A DNA stretch of 64,000 nt from Pseudomonadota bacterium. Lineage in GTDB: Bacteria; Pseudomonadota; Gammaproteobacteria; Xanthomonadales; Xanthomonadaceae. Below the pieces are notes generated by a model. The model saw nothing but the letters and a program-made list of their open reading frames with translations. It was not told where the DNA came from and ran no database searches. Below, piece by piece: positions 43,194 through 51,610 of the stretch. A program made the position numbers and the translations under genes. Within the stretch, counting starts at the first letter, position 1; each line of letters begins with the position of its first letter. The stretch spans positions 1 to 64,000 of the forward strand of contig JAFEBW010000053.1 of the NCBI GenBank assembly GCA_018242445.1, written 5' to 3'.

Positions 43194-44879
43194 TCACGGC
43201 AACCCCAGCAACGGCTGCCGATCTCCGAACAGGTAGCCCTGACAGTAGTCCACGCCGATCTGGCGCATGCACTCGAACACCGGGCGTGTTTCGACCTGCT
43301 CGGCGATCGTGCGCACGCCCATCACGGCGGCGATGCGCTGGATGGCCTCGACCATCGCGCGGTTGACCGGTTCGCTCGCCGCATCCCGCACGAACTGCCC
43401 GTCGATCTTGACGTAGTCCACCGGCAGGCGCTTGAGATAGGCGAACGAGGCCAGCCCGCAACCGAAATCGTCGAGGGCGAAACGGCAACCGTGCGTCTTC
43501 ATGCGGGCGATGAAGTCGCCCGCCTCCTCGATGTTGGCGATCGCCTCGCCAGCGGTGATCTCGAAACAGAACGAGCCGCCGGGCGGCAGGGAGCGCGCCT
43601 GCTCCTCGGCGAAATTGCGGAACTGCCCATCGCCCAGCGATGAGCCCGACAGGTTGATCGTCACCAGCTCGGGCATGGCGCGGCCGGTGCCGGCGCGCCA
43701 GTGCAGCCATTCGCCGACCTGCGCGGTGACCCAGTGATCGATGCGGCCCATCAAGCCGTAGCGCCGCGCGGCCGGCAGAAACTCGCTGGGCGAAACCAGT
43801 TTGCCGCTGGCGTCGGGCAGGCACATCAGCACTTCGAGGTGACGCCCGCTGGCGATGCCCGAAGCCGTCGGAACGATGTCCTGGAACATCAACTGGAAAT
43901 CCCCGACCTCCAGCGCCGCTTCCAGCCGCGGCACCCAGCGCATCAGGCTGTGGCGCAACGCGACATCGGCATCGGCCGCGTCGAACAGGTGCACGCGGTT
44001 GCGGCCGGACTCCTTGGCGACCTGGCAGGCGGCCTCGGCGGCGACCAGGATTTCGTCGATGTCGCGCGCCTGCGCCGTGATCGGCGCGACGCCGGCCGAA
44101 CAACTCACCGCGAACGGGCGGTCGCCGTGGCCGAAACGCATGTGCTCGATCGTGCCGGCCGCCTGTTGCACCGCCTGCATCGCGCGGTGCGCGCTCATCT
44201 GCGGCAGCAGCATGCCGAAAGCGTCGTCGCCGAGCCGGGCCAGCACGTCGTCATCGCCCAACTGGTCGCGCAAGGCGCTGACGACTTCCTTGAGCAGGGC
44301 ATCGCCGGCGGCATGCCCGCAGGTTTCGTTGACCAGCCGGAACTGGTCGATGTCGAGCACGCACAGGGCATGCGGGCCGCCGCCAGCACGCGCATCGGCG
44401 AGCAGGCGGCGGCAGCGGCGCTCGAATTCCTCGCGATTGAACGCGCCGGTCAAGGGGTCGTAACTGGCCTGGCGCGCCAGTTCGCGCATCAGATGGGCGG
44501 TCTGCGACAGGTCGCGCAGCCCCAGCACCAGGCCTTCGGGGCGGCCATGCCCGTCCACCACCACCGCGACCGCGATCTGCACTTCGCGCTGGCTGCCGTC
44601 GCGCATGCGCAAGGTGGTGTGCGCGTCGGCCGAACTGTGGAACCACGCCGACAGCGCCGCGGCATCGGCATCCGGCGGCGGCTCGCGCAGGCCGATCAGG
44701 GGCAGCACGTTCGAGACGTGCGATCCGGTCGCCAGTTCGCTCGGCCACCCGGTCATGCGCTGCGCTGAAGGGTTGAGGTACTCGACGCAGCCCCTGGCAT
44801 CGAGGCTGATCACGCCTTCACCGACCACGCCCAGGGCGATCGCATGCCAGTTTTTCGCCGCGTCGTGGCTGGATGGCAT
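43194..44879 (-). CDS. PAS-GGDEF-EAL protein with degenerate motifs (FimX-like)
   Basis: A 561-residue protein: PAS domain (residues about 8-125), GGDEF domain (about 135-295) and EAL domain (about 310-560). The GGDEF motif reads LGDDAFG and the EAL motif EVL with the following Arg replaced by Cys, so neither diguanylate cyclase nor phosphodiesterase activity is expected. LDDFGCGLASF and DYVKIDGQFV remain, so c-di-GMP binding is possible. This pattern resembles FimX, a c-di-GMP receptor controlling type IV pili; a REC domain is absent here. The start at 44879 keeps the PAS domain whole. Confidence 0.85.
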   Translation of the reverse strand: MPSSHDAAKNWHAIALGVVGEGVISLDARGCVEYLNPSAQRMTGWPSELATGSHVSNVLPLIGLREPPPDADAAALSAWFHSSADAHTTLRMRDGSQREVQIAVAVVVDGHGRPEGLVLGLRDLSQTAHLMRELARQASYDPLTGAFNREEFERRCRRLLADARAGGGPHALCVLDIDQFRLVNETCGHAAGDALLKEVVSALRDQLGDDDVLARLGDDAFGMLLPQMSAHRAMQAVQQAAGTIEHMRFGHGDRPFAVSCSAGVAPITAQARDIDEILVAAEAACQVAKESGRNRVHLFDAADADVALRHSLMRWVPRLEAALEVGDFQLMFQDIVPTASGIASGRHLEVLMCLPDASGKLVSPSEFLPAARRYGLMGRIDHWVTAQVGEWLHWRAGTGRAMPELVTINLSGSSLGDGQFRNFAEEQARSLPPGGSFCFEITAGEAIANIEEAGDFIARMKTHGCRFALDDFGCGLASFAYLKRLPVDYVKIDGQFVRDAASEPVNRAMVEAIQRIAAVMGVRTIAEQVETRPVFECMRQIGVDYCQGYLFGDRQPLLGLP

Positions 44880-45111
44880 CAACGGCTCCCGACGTCCTGT
44901 TCCTGGATGCGGCCACTCATGCGAGCGCGGCATCGTCCATGCCAAGCCGCATGCAGGGATGCCGACACAAAGCCGCGACCGCGCGCAGCCATCGTGCATT
45001 CACCGGAAGATGCTGGCAAGGCCCGCGCATCGGCGATGGATACGCAAGCGCCGGCAGGAAACGGACAAAGCAGACGCGATCCACGCCATCGCGGCAAGGT
45101 CGTCGGAATGC

Positions 45112-45155
45112 AAAGAGAAAGACTCTCTCCCCGCCTGGGCGGTACAGGGAGAGAG
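45112..45155 (-). terminator. Terminator after the histone-like gene
   Basis: A 9-bp stem (arms 45123-45131 and 45147-45155), with a T-rich stretch (TCTTTCTCTTT) following on the minus strand. It is about 45 nt beyond the stop of the lysine-rich protein gene. Confidence 0.65.
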
Positions 45156-45199
45156 GTACAGGTGCAACGATGGTGCCGATTACGACAGTCGGGGCTGTC

Positions 45200-45454
45200 T
45201 TACATCGAGGCAGCAGGGGACGCCGGCATCGCCGGAGCCGCAGCAGCCTTCTTCTTGGTGGCCTTCTTGGCGGCCTTCTTCGCAGGCTTCTTCGCAACTT
45301 TCTTGGCGGCCTTCTTGGCCGGCTTCTTGGCGACCTTCTTGGCGACCTTCTTGACGGCCTTCTTCGCAACCTTCTTGGCGGCCTTCTTCACGACTTTCTT
45401 CGCGGCCTTCTTGGCGGCGGGTTTCTTCTTCGCAGCAGCTTTCTTCGTAGCCAT
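45200..45454 (-). CDS. Histone H1-like lysine/alanine-rich DNA-binding protein
   Basis: An 84-residue basic protein composed almost entirely of repeats of the types KKAAKKV and KKPAKKA, with an Ala/Pro tail. This is the composition of histone H1-like proteins and of the C-terminal tail of AlgP. It is expected to bind DNA non-specifically and affect nucleoid packing. A GAGGAGC Shine-Dalgarno precedes the ATG at 45454. Repeat copy number in such genes varies between strains. Neighbouring upstream DNA on the same strand encodes the small RNA candidate. Confidence 0.85.
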   Translation of the reverse strand: MATKKAAAKKKPAAKKAAKKVVKKAAKKVAKKAVKKVAKKVAKKPAKKAAKKVAKKPAKKAAKKATKKKAAAAPAMPASPAASM

Positions 45455-45599
45455 GTGTCGCTCCTCGTCAGTGGCTTAGGGTAATGCCCAGTTACAACGC
45501 AACGGCGCGCGACGGGATGTCGCGTCCGACCGCCGCCACGCCGGAGGCGATGACGGACGGATGGGTTGCGCACGCGCGATGGCGTGCGGATCGGCTCGC

Positions 45600-45783
45600 A
45601 AAAACGCCCGCATCGTTGCCGACGCGGGCGCTGGATGACGGTACTCGGGGATGAAGAGGCGATTTTTCTTGGGGGGAAGACTGCCCTTGAACCATCGGGA
45701 TGACGCTGTCGATGGAATCCTTGTGTGCGCTTGCGATTGGCAGTTCGTTCGCTATCACTCTCTTCCGCAGTTCGTGTCTGCTG
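45600..45783 (-). ncRNA. Candidate small RNA, about 183 nt
   Basis: A strong promoter and a terminator bound this stretch, with no gene between them. The minus-strand promoter has TTGACA (45812-45817), 17-nt spacer and TAGGTT (45789-45794). The 3' end is a 7-bp GC stem (45605-45611/45624-45630) followed by five T residues. The transcript can pair GGAAGAG near its 5' end with CTCTTC in its 3' part around an inner ACUGCC/GGCAGU stem, giving a rod with a central bubble. Length and this rod shape recall 6S RNA, and GGUUCAAGGGC is also like a 6S segment, but I cannot confirm the family. Confidence 0.55.
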
Positions 45784-45817
45784 CGCGAAACCTAATCACG
45801 CTTCACGCACGTGTCAA
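45784..45817 (-). promoter_or_regulatory. Near-consensus sigma70 promoter of the small RNA
   Basis: Consensus -35 (TTGACA) at 45812-45817 and TAGGTT at 45789-45794 with the ideal 17-nt spacing, on the minus strand. Predicted start about 45782. Confidence 0.7.
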
Positions 45818-46196
45818 CAACTTTGCGAAATTTTTTTTCGGAATATTCATCGTCGTCGACCGCAACGACGCGCGTCGCGCTCGCGACGCACACTCGACGC
45901 GCACGCAGCGCGTGCGTTGCGAGTGTGCTCGCGCCGCATGAAAGCGAGCAACGGCGCGGCTCGTGCGGAAATTTTCTCGACGGCGCGCGCCGCCGCGGTC
46001 TTCCGCGCGAGCGGCCGCAAGGCAGTCGGCAACGGGGCTGCGCGTCGAAAAATTTTCTTCGTTGCACGGCCGCGATGCGCGCGCTTTTCGCGTCGCACAA
46101 GCCGAACTGCGCAAAAAATTTCGCGGCGCGATCGTGCGATCGCGCGTGTCGCAGTGGATTCCGTCGCCCGATCGCGCGTGCGTCAGGCGGAATTCG
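45818..46196. other. CpG-rich intergenic region with spaced A/T tracts
   Basis: A 379-nt region downstream of gcvPA. CG dinucleotides and CGCG/GATCG words are dense, and four A/T tracts (AAATTTTTTTT, GAAATTTTC, GAAAAATTTTC, AAAAAATTT) lie near 45829, 45966, 46047 and 46110. Open frames on both strands give arginine-rich, unfamiliar proteins. I call no gene. Confidence 0.5.
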
Positions 46197-47549
46197 TCAC
46201 CCGAGAACGGCGGCGAGCGCGGCGGCGAAGCGGTCGAGGTCGGCGGCGTTCTTCGTTTCGGTGACGCACACCAGCAGCGCATCGCCGAGAGCGGCGTACT
46301 CATCTCCCAGCGCGTAGCCGGCGAGGATGCGCTCGGCGGCGAGCTTCTCGATCACCTCGCTGGCCGGCTTGGGCAGCACGAAGGCCTGCTCGTGGAAGTG
46401 CGCGCGATCCGGGAACAACGCGCGCACGCCGGGGATGCGCAGCAGGCGCTCGCCCAGCGCGCGGGTGTTCGCCACGCTGGCCGCGGCGACGCGGCGCACG
46501 CCCTCGGGGCCGAGGATCGCCATGTGGATCGTGGCCGCGGTGACCAGCAAACCCTGATTGGTGCAGATGTTGGAGGTCGCCTTGGCGCGGCGGATGTGCT
46601 GTTCGCGCGCCTGCAGCGTCAACGCGTAGCCGACGCGCCCATCGAGATCGGTGGTGCGCCCGACGATGCGCCCTGGCATGTTGCGCACGAGTTCCCTGCG
46701 GCAGCACAGGATGCCGAAGTACGGCCCGCCCGAGGACAGCGGCACGCCCAGCGGCTGGCCTTCACCGCAGACGATGTCGGCACCGTGGCCGCTGCCCCAC
46801 TGGCCCGGCGCCTTCAGCACGGCCAGCGCCAGCGGGTTGACCACGCCGATCGCCAGCGCGCCGCGCGCGTGCGCCCAGTCGGTGAGCGCGTCGGCTTCTT
46901 CCAGCACGCCGAAGAAGTTCGGTTGCGGGATCACCAGCGCGCTGCACTCGCCCTCGACCTTTTCCAGCGCGGCGATTTCCAGATGGCCGCGCGGGCAGTC
47001 GATCTCGACCACCTCGACGTTCTGGGTGGCGACGATGGTGCGCAGGGTCTTGCGGTAGGCCGGGTGCACGGATGTGGGCACCAGCACCCGCTGCGCGCCC
47101 TTCTTGCGCGACCGCTCGGCCATCAGCACCGCCTCGGCCAGCGCGGTCGCGCCGTCGTACAGCGAGGCGTTGCTGATGTCCATCCCGGTCAGCCGGGTCA
47201 TCATCGTCTGGTATTCGTAGATCAGTTGCAGCGTGCCCTGGCTGGCCTCGGCCTGGTACGGCGTGTAGGCCGAGTAGAACTCGCCGCGGCCGACGATCTG
47301 CCAGACCGCCGCCGGGATGTGGTGCTCGTAGGCTCCCGCGCCGGCGAAGTTGAGCTCGATCGCGTCCATCCGCGCGCGATCCTTCAGCAGCCGGTTGGTG
47401 TCCATCTCCGACAGCCCCGGCGGCACGCCGTGCAAGGCATGGACTTTCAGCTCCTCGGGGATCTCGTCGAACAGATCCTCGATGCGCGCCACGCCGATCG
47501 CGGCGAGCATGCTGGAAACGTCGGCTTCGGTGTGCGGGATGAAGGGCAT
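46197..47549 (-). CDS. gcvPA: Glycine dehydrogenase (decarboxylating) subunit 1
   Basis: A 450-residue alpha subunit of the split P-protein of the glycine cleavage system, which decarboxylates glycine on PLP and passes the aminomethyl group to lipoyl-GcvH. The N-terminus [19 protein letters not shown], the segment [20 protein letters not shown] and the [20 protein letters not shown] region are typical. The PLP-lysine is carried by the other subunit (GcvPB), which is not in this window. Order gcvT-gcvH-gcvPA on one strand suggests one operon, though spacing (143 nt to gcvH) is wide. Confidence 0.95.
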   Translation of the reverse strand: MPFIPHTEADVSSMLAAIGVARIEDLFDEIPEELKVHALHGVPPGLSEMDTNRLLKDRARMDAIELNFAGAGAYEHHIPAAVWQIVGRGEFYSAYTPYQAEASQGTLQLIYEYQTMMTRLTGMDISNASLYDGATALAEAVLMAERSRKKGAQRVLVPTSVHPAYRKTLRTIVATQNVEVVEIDCPRGHLEIAALEKVEGECSALVIPQPNFFGVLEEADALTDWAHARGALAIGVVNPLALAVLKAPGQWGSGHGADIVCGEGQPLGVPLSSGGPYFGILCCRRELVRNMPGRIVGRTTDLDGRVGYALTLQAREQHIRRAKATSNICTNQGLLVTAATIHMAILGPEGVRRVAAASVANTRALGERLLRIPGVRALFPDRAHFHEQAFVLPKPASEVIEKLAAERILAGYALGDEYAALGDALLVCVTETKNAADLDRFAAALAAVLG

Positions 47550-47558
47550 GGGGAGGTC

Positions 47559-47687
47559 GGGAATGGAGAATGGGGAATAGGGAATGGGAACAGCAAAGCG
47601 CGCGACGGGAACGACTCATGGAGAACTTTGGAACGCAAGCCACAAGCCCGCTTTTCCCATTCCCCATTCTCGATTCCCCATTCCCGG
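47559..47687. repeat. Inverted heptamer-type tracts between gcvH and gcvPA
   Basis: GGGAATGG-type units at 47559-47588 and CCATTCCC-type units at 47655-47687 are mutually complementary. On the gcv transcript they could form an irregular long stem enclosing about 65 nt, which might affect expression of gcvPA relative to gcvH. Confidence 0.7.
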
Positions 47688-47692
47688 CTTCT

Positions 47693-48088
47693 TCAGTGCT
47701 CCTCGCCCTCGATTTCGGCCGCGTAGTCGTCCGGGCCGAGCATCTCGTCCAGCTCGGCGGCGTCCTCGGGCTCGACCGCGAACAGCCAGCCCTCGCCGTA
47801 GGCGTCCTCGTTGATCGTCTCGGGCTTGTCGGCCAGCGCCTCGTTGACGGCGACGATCTTGCCGGACACCGGGCTGTACACGTCGGATGCGGCCTTGACC
47901 GATTCCACCACCGCGCAGGCGGTGCCGGCCTTGACCTCGTCGCCCACGCCCGGCAGCTCGACATACACCAGATCGCCGAGCAGGCCCTGCGCGTGGTCGG
48001 AGATGCCGACGGTGACGCGGCCGCTGTCTTCCTTGCGCGCCCACTCGTGGGATTTGAGGAACTTCAGGTCGCCGGGGATTTCGTTCAT
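47693..48088 (-). CDS. gcvH: Glycine cleavage system H protein
   Basis: A 131-residue lipoyl carrier. The lipoylated lysine is K65 in [18 protein letters not shown]. The N-terminal [20 protein letters not shown] and [15 protein letters not shown] are standard. It shuttles the aminomethyl intermediate from P- to T-protein. The start at 48088 gives the normal length; a longer frame from 48367 runs through a REP-like repeat. Confidence 0.96.
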   Translation of the reverse strand: MNEIPGDLKFLKSHEWARKEDSGRVTVGISDHAQGLLGDLVYVELPGVGDEVKAGTACAVVESVKAASDVYSPVSGKIVAVNEALADKPETINEDAYGEGWLFAVEPEDAAELDEMLGPDDYAAEIEGEEH

Positions 48089-48414
48089 GTCAGCTCCGGA
48101 TGGGATGGAAGGCACCGCGTGGAGGCGGCCATTGTAGCGATGGCGGTGGCGGGTTTCAGTAGATGCGGCGTGGAGGATCAGATGAAGGAGCTTGTGCCAA
48201 TACTTCCTCCCCCGCTTGCGGGGGAGGGTTGGGGCGGGGGGAGATGCCGTGACAACTCGCCCCCATCCCAGCCTGTCCTGCCCTGCCGGGCGTTCTTCGG
48301 TGCACGAACTGCCACCGGCAGTTCGTATGCGCGCCTCATCACCCCCGCAAGCGGGGGAAGGGGTCAAACCGTTTCAATCGCAGGTGCGGGAGAGGAACGA
48401 ACTTTCATGTCCCC
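48089..48414. repeat. gcvT-gcvH intergenic region with REP-like element
   Basis: The 326-nt gap holds several inverted arms of CCCCCGC(A/T)TGCGGGGG type (48203-48365) and a perfect 9-bp hairpin CGAACTGCC/GGCAGTTCG at 48305-48325. No gene is seen. Confidence 0.65.
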
Positions 48415-49536
48415 TCACATCGCAGGCACGAGACTGGCTCCATCCCGCACGAACGGGAACTTCACCACCCGCACCGGCACCTGCTTGCCGCGGATGTCCA
48501 CATGCACCGCGCCCGGCACGTTCAAGGCGATCTCGCCGGCGGGCACGCGCGCGAAGGCAATCGCCTTGCCCAGCGTCGGCGAGAACGTGCCGGAGAGAAT
48601 CTCGCCCTCGCCATGCGCGGTCAGCACTTTCTGGCCGTGGCGCAGCACGCCTTTTTCGTCCATGACCACGCCAATCATCTGCCGCGGCGCGCCCTGCGCT
48701 TTTTGCTGTTCCAGCACGGCGCGACCGATGAAATCACGGCCCGCGTCCAGCGCCACCGTCCACGCCAACGCGGCCTCGTAGGGCGAGACCGTCTCGTCCA
48801 TGTCCTGACCGTACAGATTCATGCCCGCCTCCAGGCGCAGGGTGTCGCGCGCACCCAGGCCGGCCGGTTTGACGCCGGCATCCAGCAGGCGCTGCCAGAA
48901 CGCGGCCGCCTGCGTGTCGGGCAGCATGATCTCGAAACCGTCTTCGCCGGTGTAACCGGTGCGGGCGACGAACATGCCATCGATCTCGGCGGCCGAGAAC
49001 TTGCCGAGCTTCATCGCCACCGCGCGCCCTGCCGCCGACAGCAGCGTGCAGACCTTTTCGCGCGCGTTCGGGCCTTGCACCGCGATCATCGCGAACTCGG
49101 GGCGCTCTTTGACTTCCACGTCGAAGGTTTTTGCCTGCTGCGTGATCCACGCCAGATCCTTGTCGCGGGTGGCGGCGTTGACGACGATGCGGAAGAACGT
49201 CTCGTCACGGTAATAAATGATGAGGTCGTCGATCACCCCGCCGCGCTCGTTGAGCATCGCCGTGTACAGCGCCTTGCCGGAGACCTTGAGTTTATCGACC
49301 GAGTTGGCGACGAGGTGGCGCAGGAAAGCGCGCACCCGCGGCCCGTGCAGATCCACCACGGTCATGTGCGAGACATCGAACATGCCGGCGTCGCGGCGCA
49401 CCTGGTGGTGCTCGTCGATCTGCGAGCCGTAATGGATCGGCATGTCCCAGCCGCCAAAGTCCACCATCTTCGCGCCCAGCGCGCGGTGGGTGGCGTTGAG
49501 GACGGTCTGCTGCGGCGTGGCGGAGGTCTGGCTCAT
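48415..49536 (-). CDS. gcvT: Aminomethyltransferase (glycine cleavage T protein)
   Basis: A 373-residue tetrahydrofolate-dependent enzyme releasing ammonia and making 5,10-methylene-THF from the GcvH-bound intermediate. [33 protein letters not shown] and [16 protein letters not shown] are family motifs, and [20 protein letters not shown] includes the folate-binding region. It heads the gcvT-gcvH-gcvPA group. I looked for a glycine riboswitch in the 150-nt gap upstream and saw none. Confidence 0.96.
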   Translation of the reverse strand: MSQTSATPQQTVLNATHRALGAKMVDFGGWDMPIHYGSQIDEHHQVRRDAGMFDVSHMTVVDLHGPRVRAFLRHLVANSVDKLKVSGKALYTAMLNERGGVIDDLIIYYRDETFFRIVVNAATRDKDLAWITQQAKTFDVEVKERPEFAMIAVQGPNAREKVCTLLSAAGRAVAMKLGKFSAAEIDGMFVARTGYTGEDGFEIMLPDTQAAAFWQRLLDAGVKPAGLGARDTLRLEAGMNLYGQDMDETVSPYEAALAWTVALDAGRDFIGRAVLEQQKAQGAPRQMIGVVMDEKGVLRHGQKVLTAHGEGEILSGTFSPTLGKAIAFARVPAGEIALNVPGAVHVDIRGKQVPVRVVKFPFVRDGASLVPAM

Positions 49537-49686
49537 GCGGGTTTCCGTTCCGGGATGGCGGCAAGAAGGCCGCGAGGGTCGGCATTATCGCAAGCCCGGG
49601 CACCGTGCGCAGAACCGATCCGACTGCGCCGGGAATAAATCCGCTACACCGGCGATCTGGACTCCTGAACCCCGCCGGAGCCCGCC

Positions 49687-50658
49687 ATGAACCGCCTCGA
49701 CCCGCACGCCGAGAATCTCCCCACCCAACCATCCCGCCGCCGCGCGCTCGCCTGCCTCGGCGCATGGGCGGGCGCCGCCGTGGTCTGGAGCGTGGTGGGC
49801 GGCGTTCCGCGCGCGTTCGCCACCGGTGCCGCCGGCAGCACGGCGGCGATGCCCGCGGGCGCTTTCAGCTTCGTGCAGATCTCCGACACCCATATCGGCT
49901 TCAACAAGGCCGCCAACCCGGACGTGGTCGGCAGCCTGCGCCACGCCATCGCCGCCATCGCCGCGCTGCCGCGGGCCCCGTCGCTGATCGTGCACACCGG
50001 CGACATCAGCCACCTGTCCAAGCCCGAGCAGTTCGGCACCGCCCGCGAACTGTTCCAGGAATTGCAGGTGGACCGCGTCCATACCATCCCCGGCGAACAC
50101 GACGCGCTCGACGACGGCCTCGGCGGTTACCTCAAGGCGTTCGACCACGACGGCAAACAGCGCGCGTGGTACAGCTTCGATCAGGGCGGCGTGCACTTCA
50201 TCGGCCTGTCGAACGTGCTGGATTTCAGCATGGGCACGATGACCTCGCTCGGCGCCGAGCAACTGGCTTGGCTGAAGCAGGATCTGTCCGGCGTCTCGCA
50301 TTCGACGCCGATCGTGGTGCTCGCGCACATCCCGCTGTGGACGATCTGGGCGCCGTGGGGATGGGGCACGCAGGACGCCGGCCAGGCGATGGCGCTGCTG
50401 CGGCCGTTCGGCTCGGTGACCGTGCTCAACGGCCACATCCATCAGGTGATGCAGAAAGTGGAAGGCAACATCGCCCTGCACACCGCGATGTCGCTGGCCT
50501 ATCCGCTGCCCACGCCGGGGCAGGCGGGCATCGGCGAACCCGCACCGGTCACCGTGCCCGCCGGCGAGCTCGGCAAGCTGATCGGCACGCGCGAGATCCG
50601 CCTCGTGCGCGGACGTGGCCCGCTGGCCACCATCGACCATCCACTCGCATCAGGCTGA
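49687..50658 (+). CDS. Tat-exported metallophosphoesterase
   Basis: A 323-residue calcineurin-like phosphoesterase. The N-terminus carries a twin-arginine signal (SRRRALACLGAW), so it is exported folded. The metal-site motifs are in order: DTHIG, HTGDIS, GEHD (usually GNHD), LAHIP, and GHIH. It probably hydrolyses a phosphomonoester or diester in the periplasm. The cupredoxin gene starts 12 nt downstream, so the two are co-transcribed. Confidence 0.9.
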   Translation: MNRLDPHAENLPTQPSRRRALACLGAWAGAAVVWSVVGGVPRAFATGAAGSTAAMPAGAFSFVQISDTHIGFNKAANPDVVGSLRHAIAAIAALPRAPSLIVHTGDISHLSKPEQFGTARELFQELQVDRVHTIPGEHDALDDGLGGYLKAFDHDGKQRAWYSFDQGGVHFIGLSNVLDFSMGTMTSLGAEQLAWLKQDLSGVSHSTPIVVLAHIPLWTIWAPWGWGTQDAGQAMALLRPFGSVTVLNGHIHQVMQKVEGNIALHTAMSLAYPLPTPGQAGIGEPAPVTVPAGELGKLIGTREIRLVRGRGPLATIDHPLASG

Positions 50659-50670
50659 AGGAGCCCCCCC

Positions 50671-51030
50671 ATGCTTCCGCCCATCGCATCGACGACCCAG
50701 CACGCTCGCCTTCTGCGCCGCGGCGCGGCGCTGCTGCTGGCCGCCGCGCTGGCAACCGCATCGCGGGCGACTCCGACGCCCGCCACCACCGTGTCGATCG
50801 ACCAGTTCGCCTTCGCGCCGAAGGAAATCACCGTCCACCCGGGCACCACCATCGTATGGACCAATCACGACCAGACTCCGCACATGGTGATGGCGCGCGA
50901 CAAGAGCTTCACCAGCGCCGGCCTCGATACCGACGACAGTTACCGCCACACGTTCACCCAGCCCGGGGATTTCAGCTATTTTTGCAGCATGCACCCGTTC
51001 ATGACCGGCATCGTGCACGTCCGCCCGTGA
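50671..51030 (+). CDS. Plastocyanin-like cupredoxin
   Basis: A 119-residue exported blue-copper protein. After a signal peptide ending SRA, the mature domain (VSIDQFAFAPKEITVHPGTT) has ligands His in TPHMV, Cys in YFCSMHP, the following His, and a Met in PFMTG, which fits a type 1 copper site. It most likely transfers electrons in the periplasm. It lies between the phosphoesterase and an ECF sigma gene 31 nt downstream. Confidence 0.9.
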   Translation: MLPPIASTTQHARLLRRGAALLLAAALATASRATPTPATTVSIDQFAFAPKEITVHPGTTIVWTNHDQTPHMVMARDKSFTSAGLDTDDSYRHTFTQPGDFSYFCSMHPFMTGIVHVRP

Positions 51031-51061
51031 GTCCCACCGCGCCCGCTACGCGCCCGCGTCG

Positions 51062-51610
51062 ATGACCGCGCCTGCAACCAGCGCGGTGATCGGCGAACTC
51101 GCCCAGCGCCATCTGGACGCCGGCTACAACCTCGGCCGCTGGCTGCTGGGCAACGAGCAGGACGCCGCCGACGCCGTCCACGACGCCTTCGTGCGCGCGC
51201 TGCGCTCGGCGCATACCTGGGCCGGCGGCAACGCGCGCGCGTGGTGGCTGGCGATCGTGCGCAACTGCTGCCTCGCCAGGCTCGGCGCGCGCAGCCACGA
51301 CGCCCTGCATGGCGCGGTGGACGTGGATGCCGCGCAGGCGGCCGAAGCCTTGTCCGGGCCGCCCGACGAGGTCGAGCGCAAGGTGGAGGCCGATCAACGA
51401 CGCGCGCTGCTGGAGCGCGCGCTGCATGGGCTGCCGGTGGAGTTCCGCGAGACGCTGGTGCTGCGCGAGATCGAGGATCTGTCGTACCGCGAGATCGCCG
51501 ACGTGCTCGGCGTGCCGATCGGCACGGTGATGTCGCGGCTGGCACGCGGCCGCGCCCTGTTGCAACGCGCGCTGGCCGGCCCGACGAAGGAGTCCGATCA
51601 TGGACTGTAG
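51062..51610 (+). CDS. ECF sigma factor
   Basis: A 182-residue sigma-70 family protein with only regions 2 and 4. Region 2: EQDAADAVHDAFVRALRSAH and ARAWWLAIVRNCCL; region 4: LPVEFRETLVLREIEDLSYR EIADVLGVPIGTVMSRLARG split across the HTH. It overlaps the anti-sigma gene by 11 nt, which fits the ECF/anti-sigma pairing. The upstream phosphoesterase-cupredoxin genes may be in its operon or regulon. Confidence 0.92.
   Translation: MTAPATSAVIGELAQRHLDAGYNLGRWLLGNEQDAADAVHDAFVRALRSAHTWAGGNARAWWLAIVRNCCLARLGARSHDALHGAVDVDAAQAAEALSGPPDEVERKVEADQRRALLERALHGLPVEFRETLVLREIEDLSYREIADVLGVPIGTVMSRLARGRALLQRALAGPTKESDHGL

Noticed and set aside
45492..45758. 88-codon minus-strand frame across the small RNA
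   Set aside because: It lacks a start with certain RBS, runs through the terminator hairpin and resembles no protein; the promoter-terminator pair fits an RNA better.
45811..46317. Arginine-rich frames in the CpG-rich region
   Set aside because: Both strands are open because of sequence composition; no motif, no RBS, no family.
49537..49686. Possible glycine riboswitch before gcvT
   Set aside because: The 150-nt gap is too short for a tandem aptamer and lacks the conserved core sequences.
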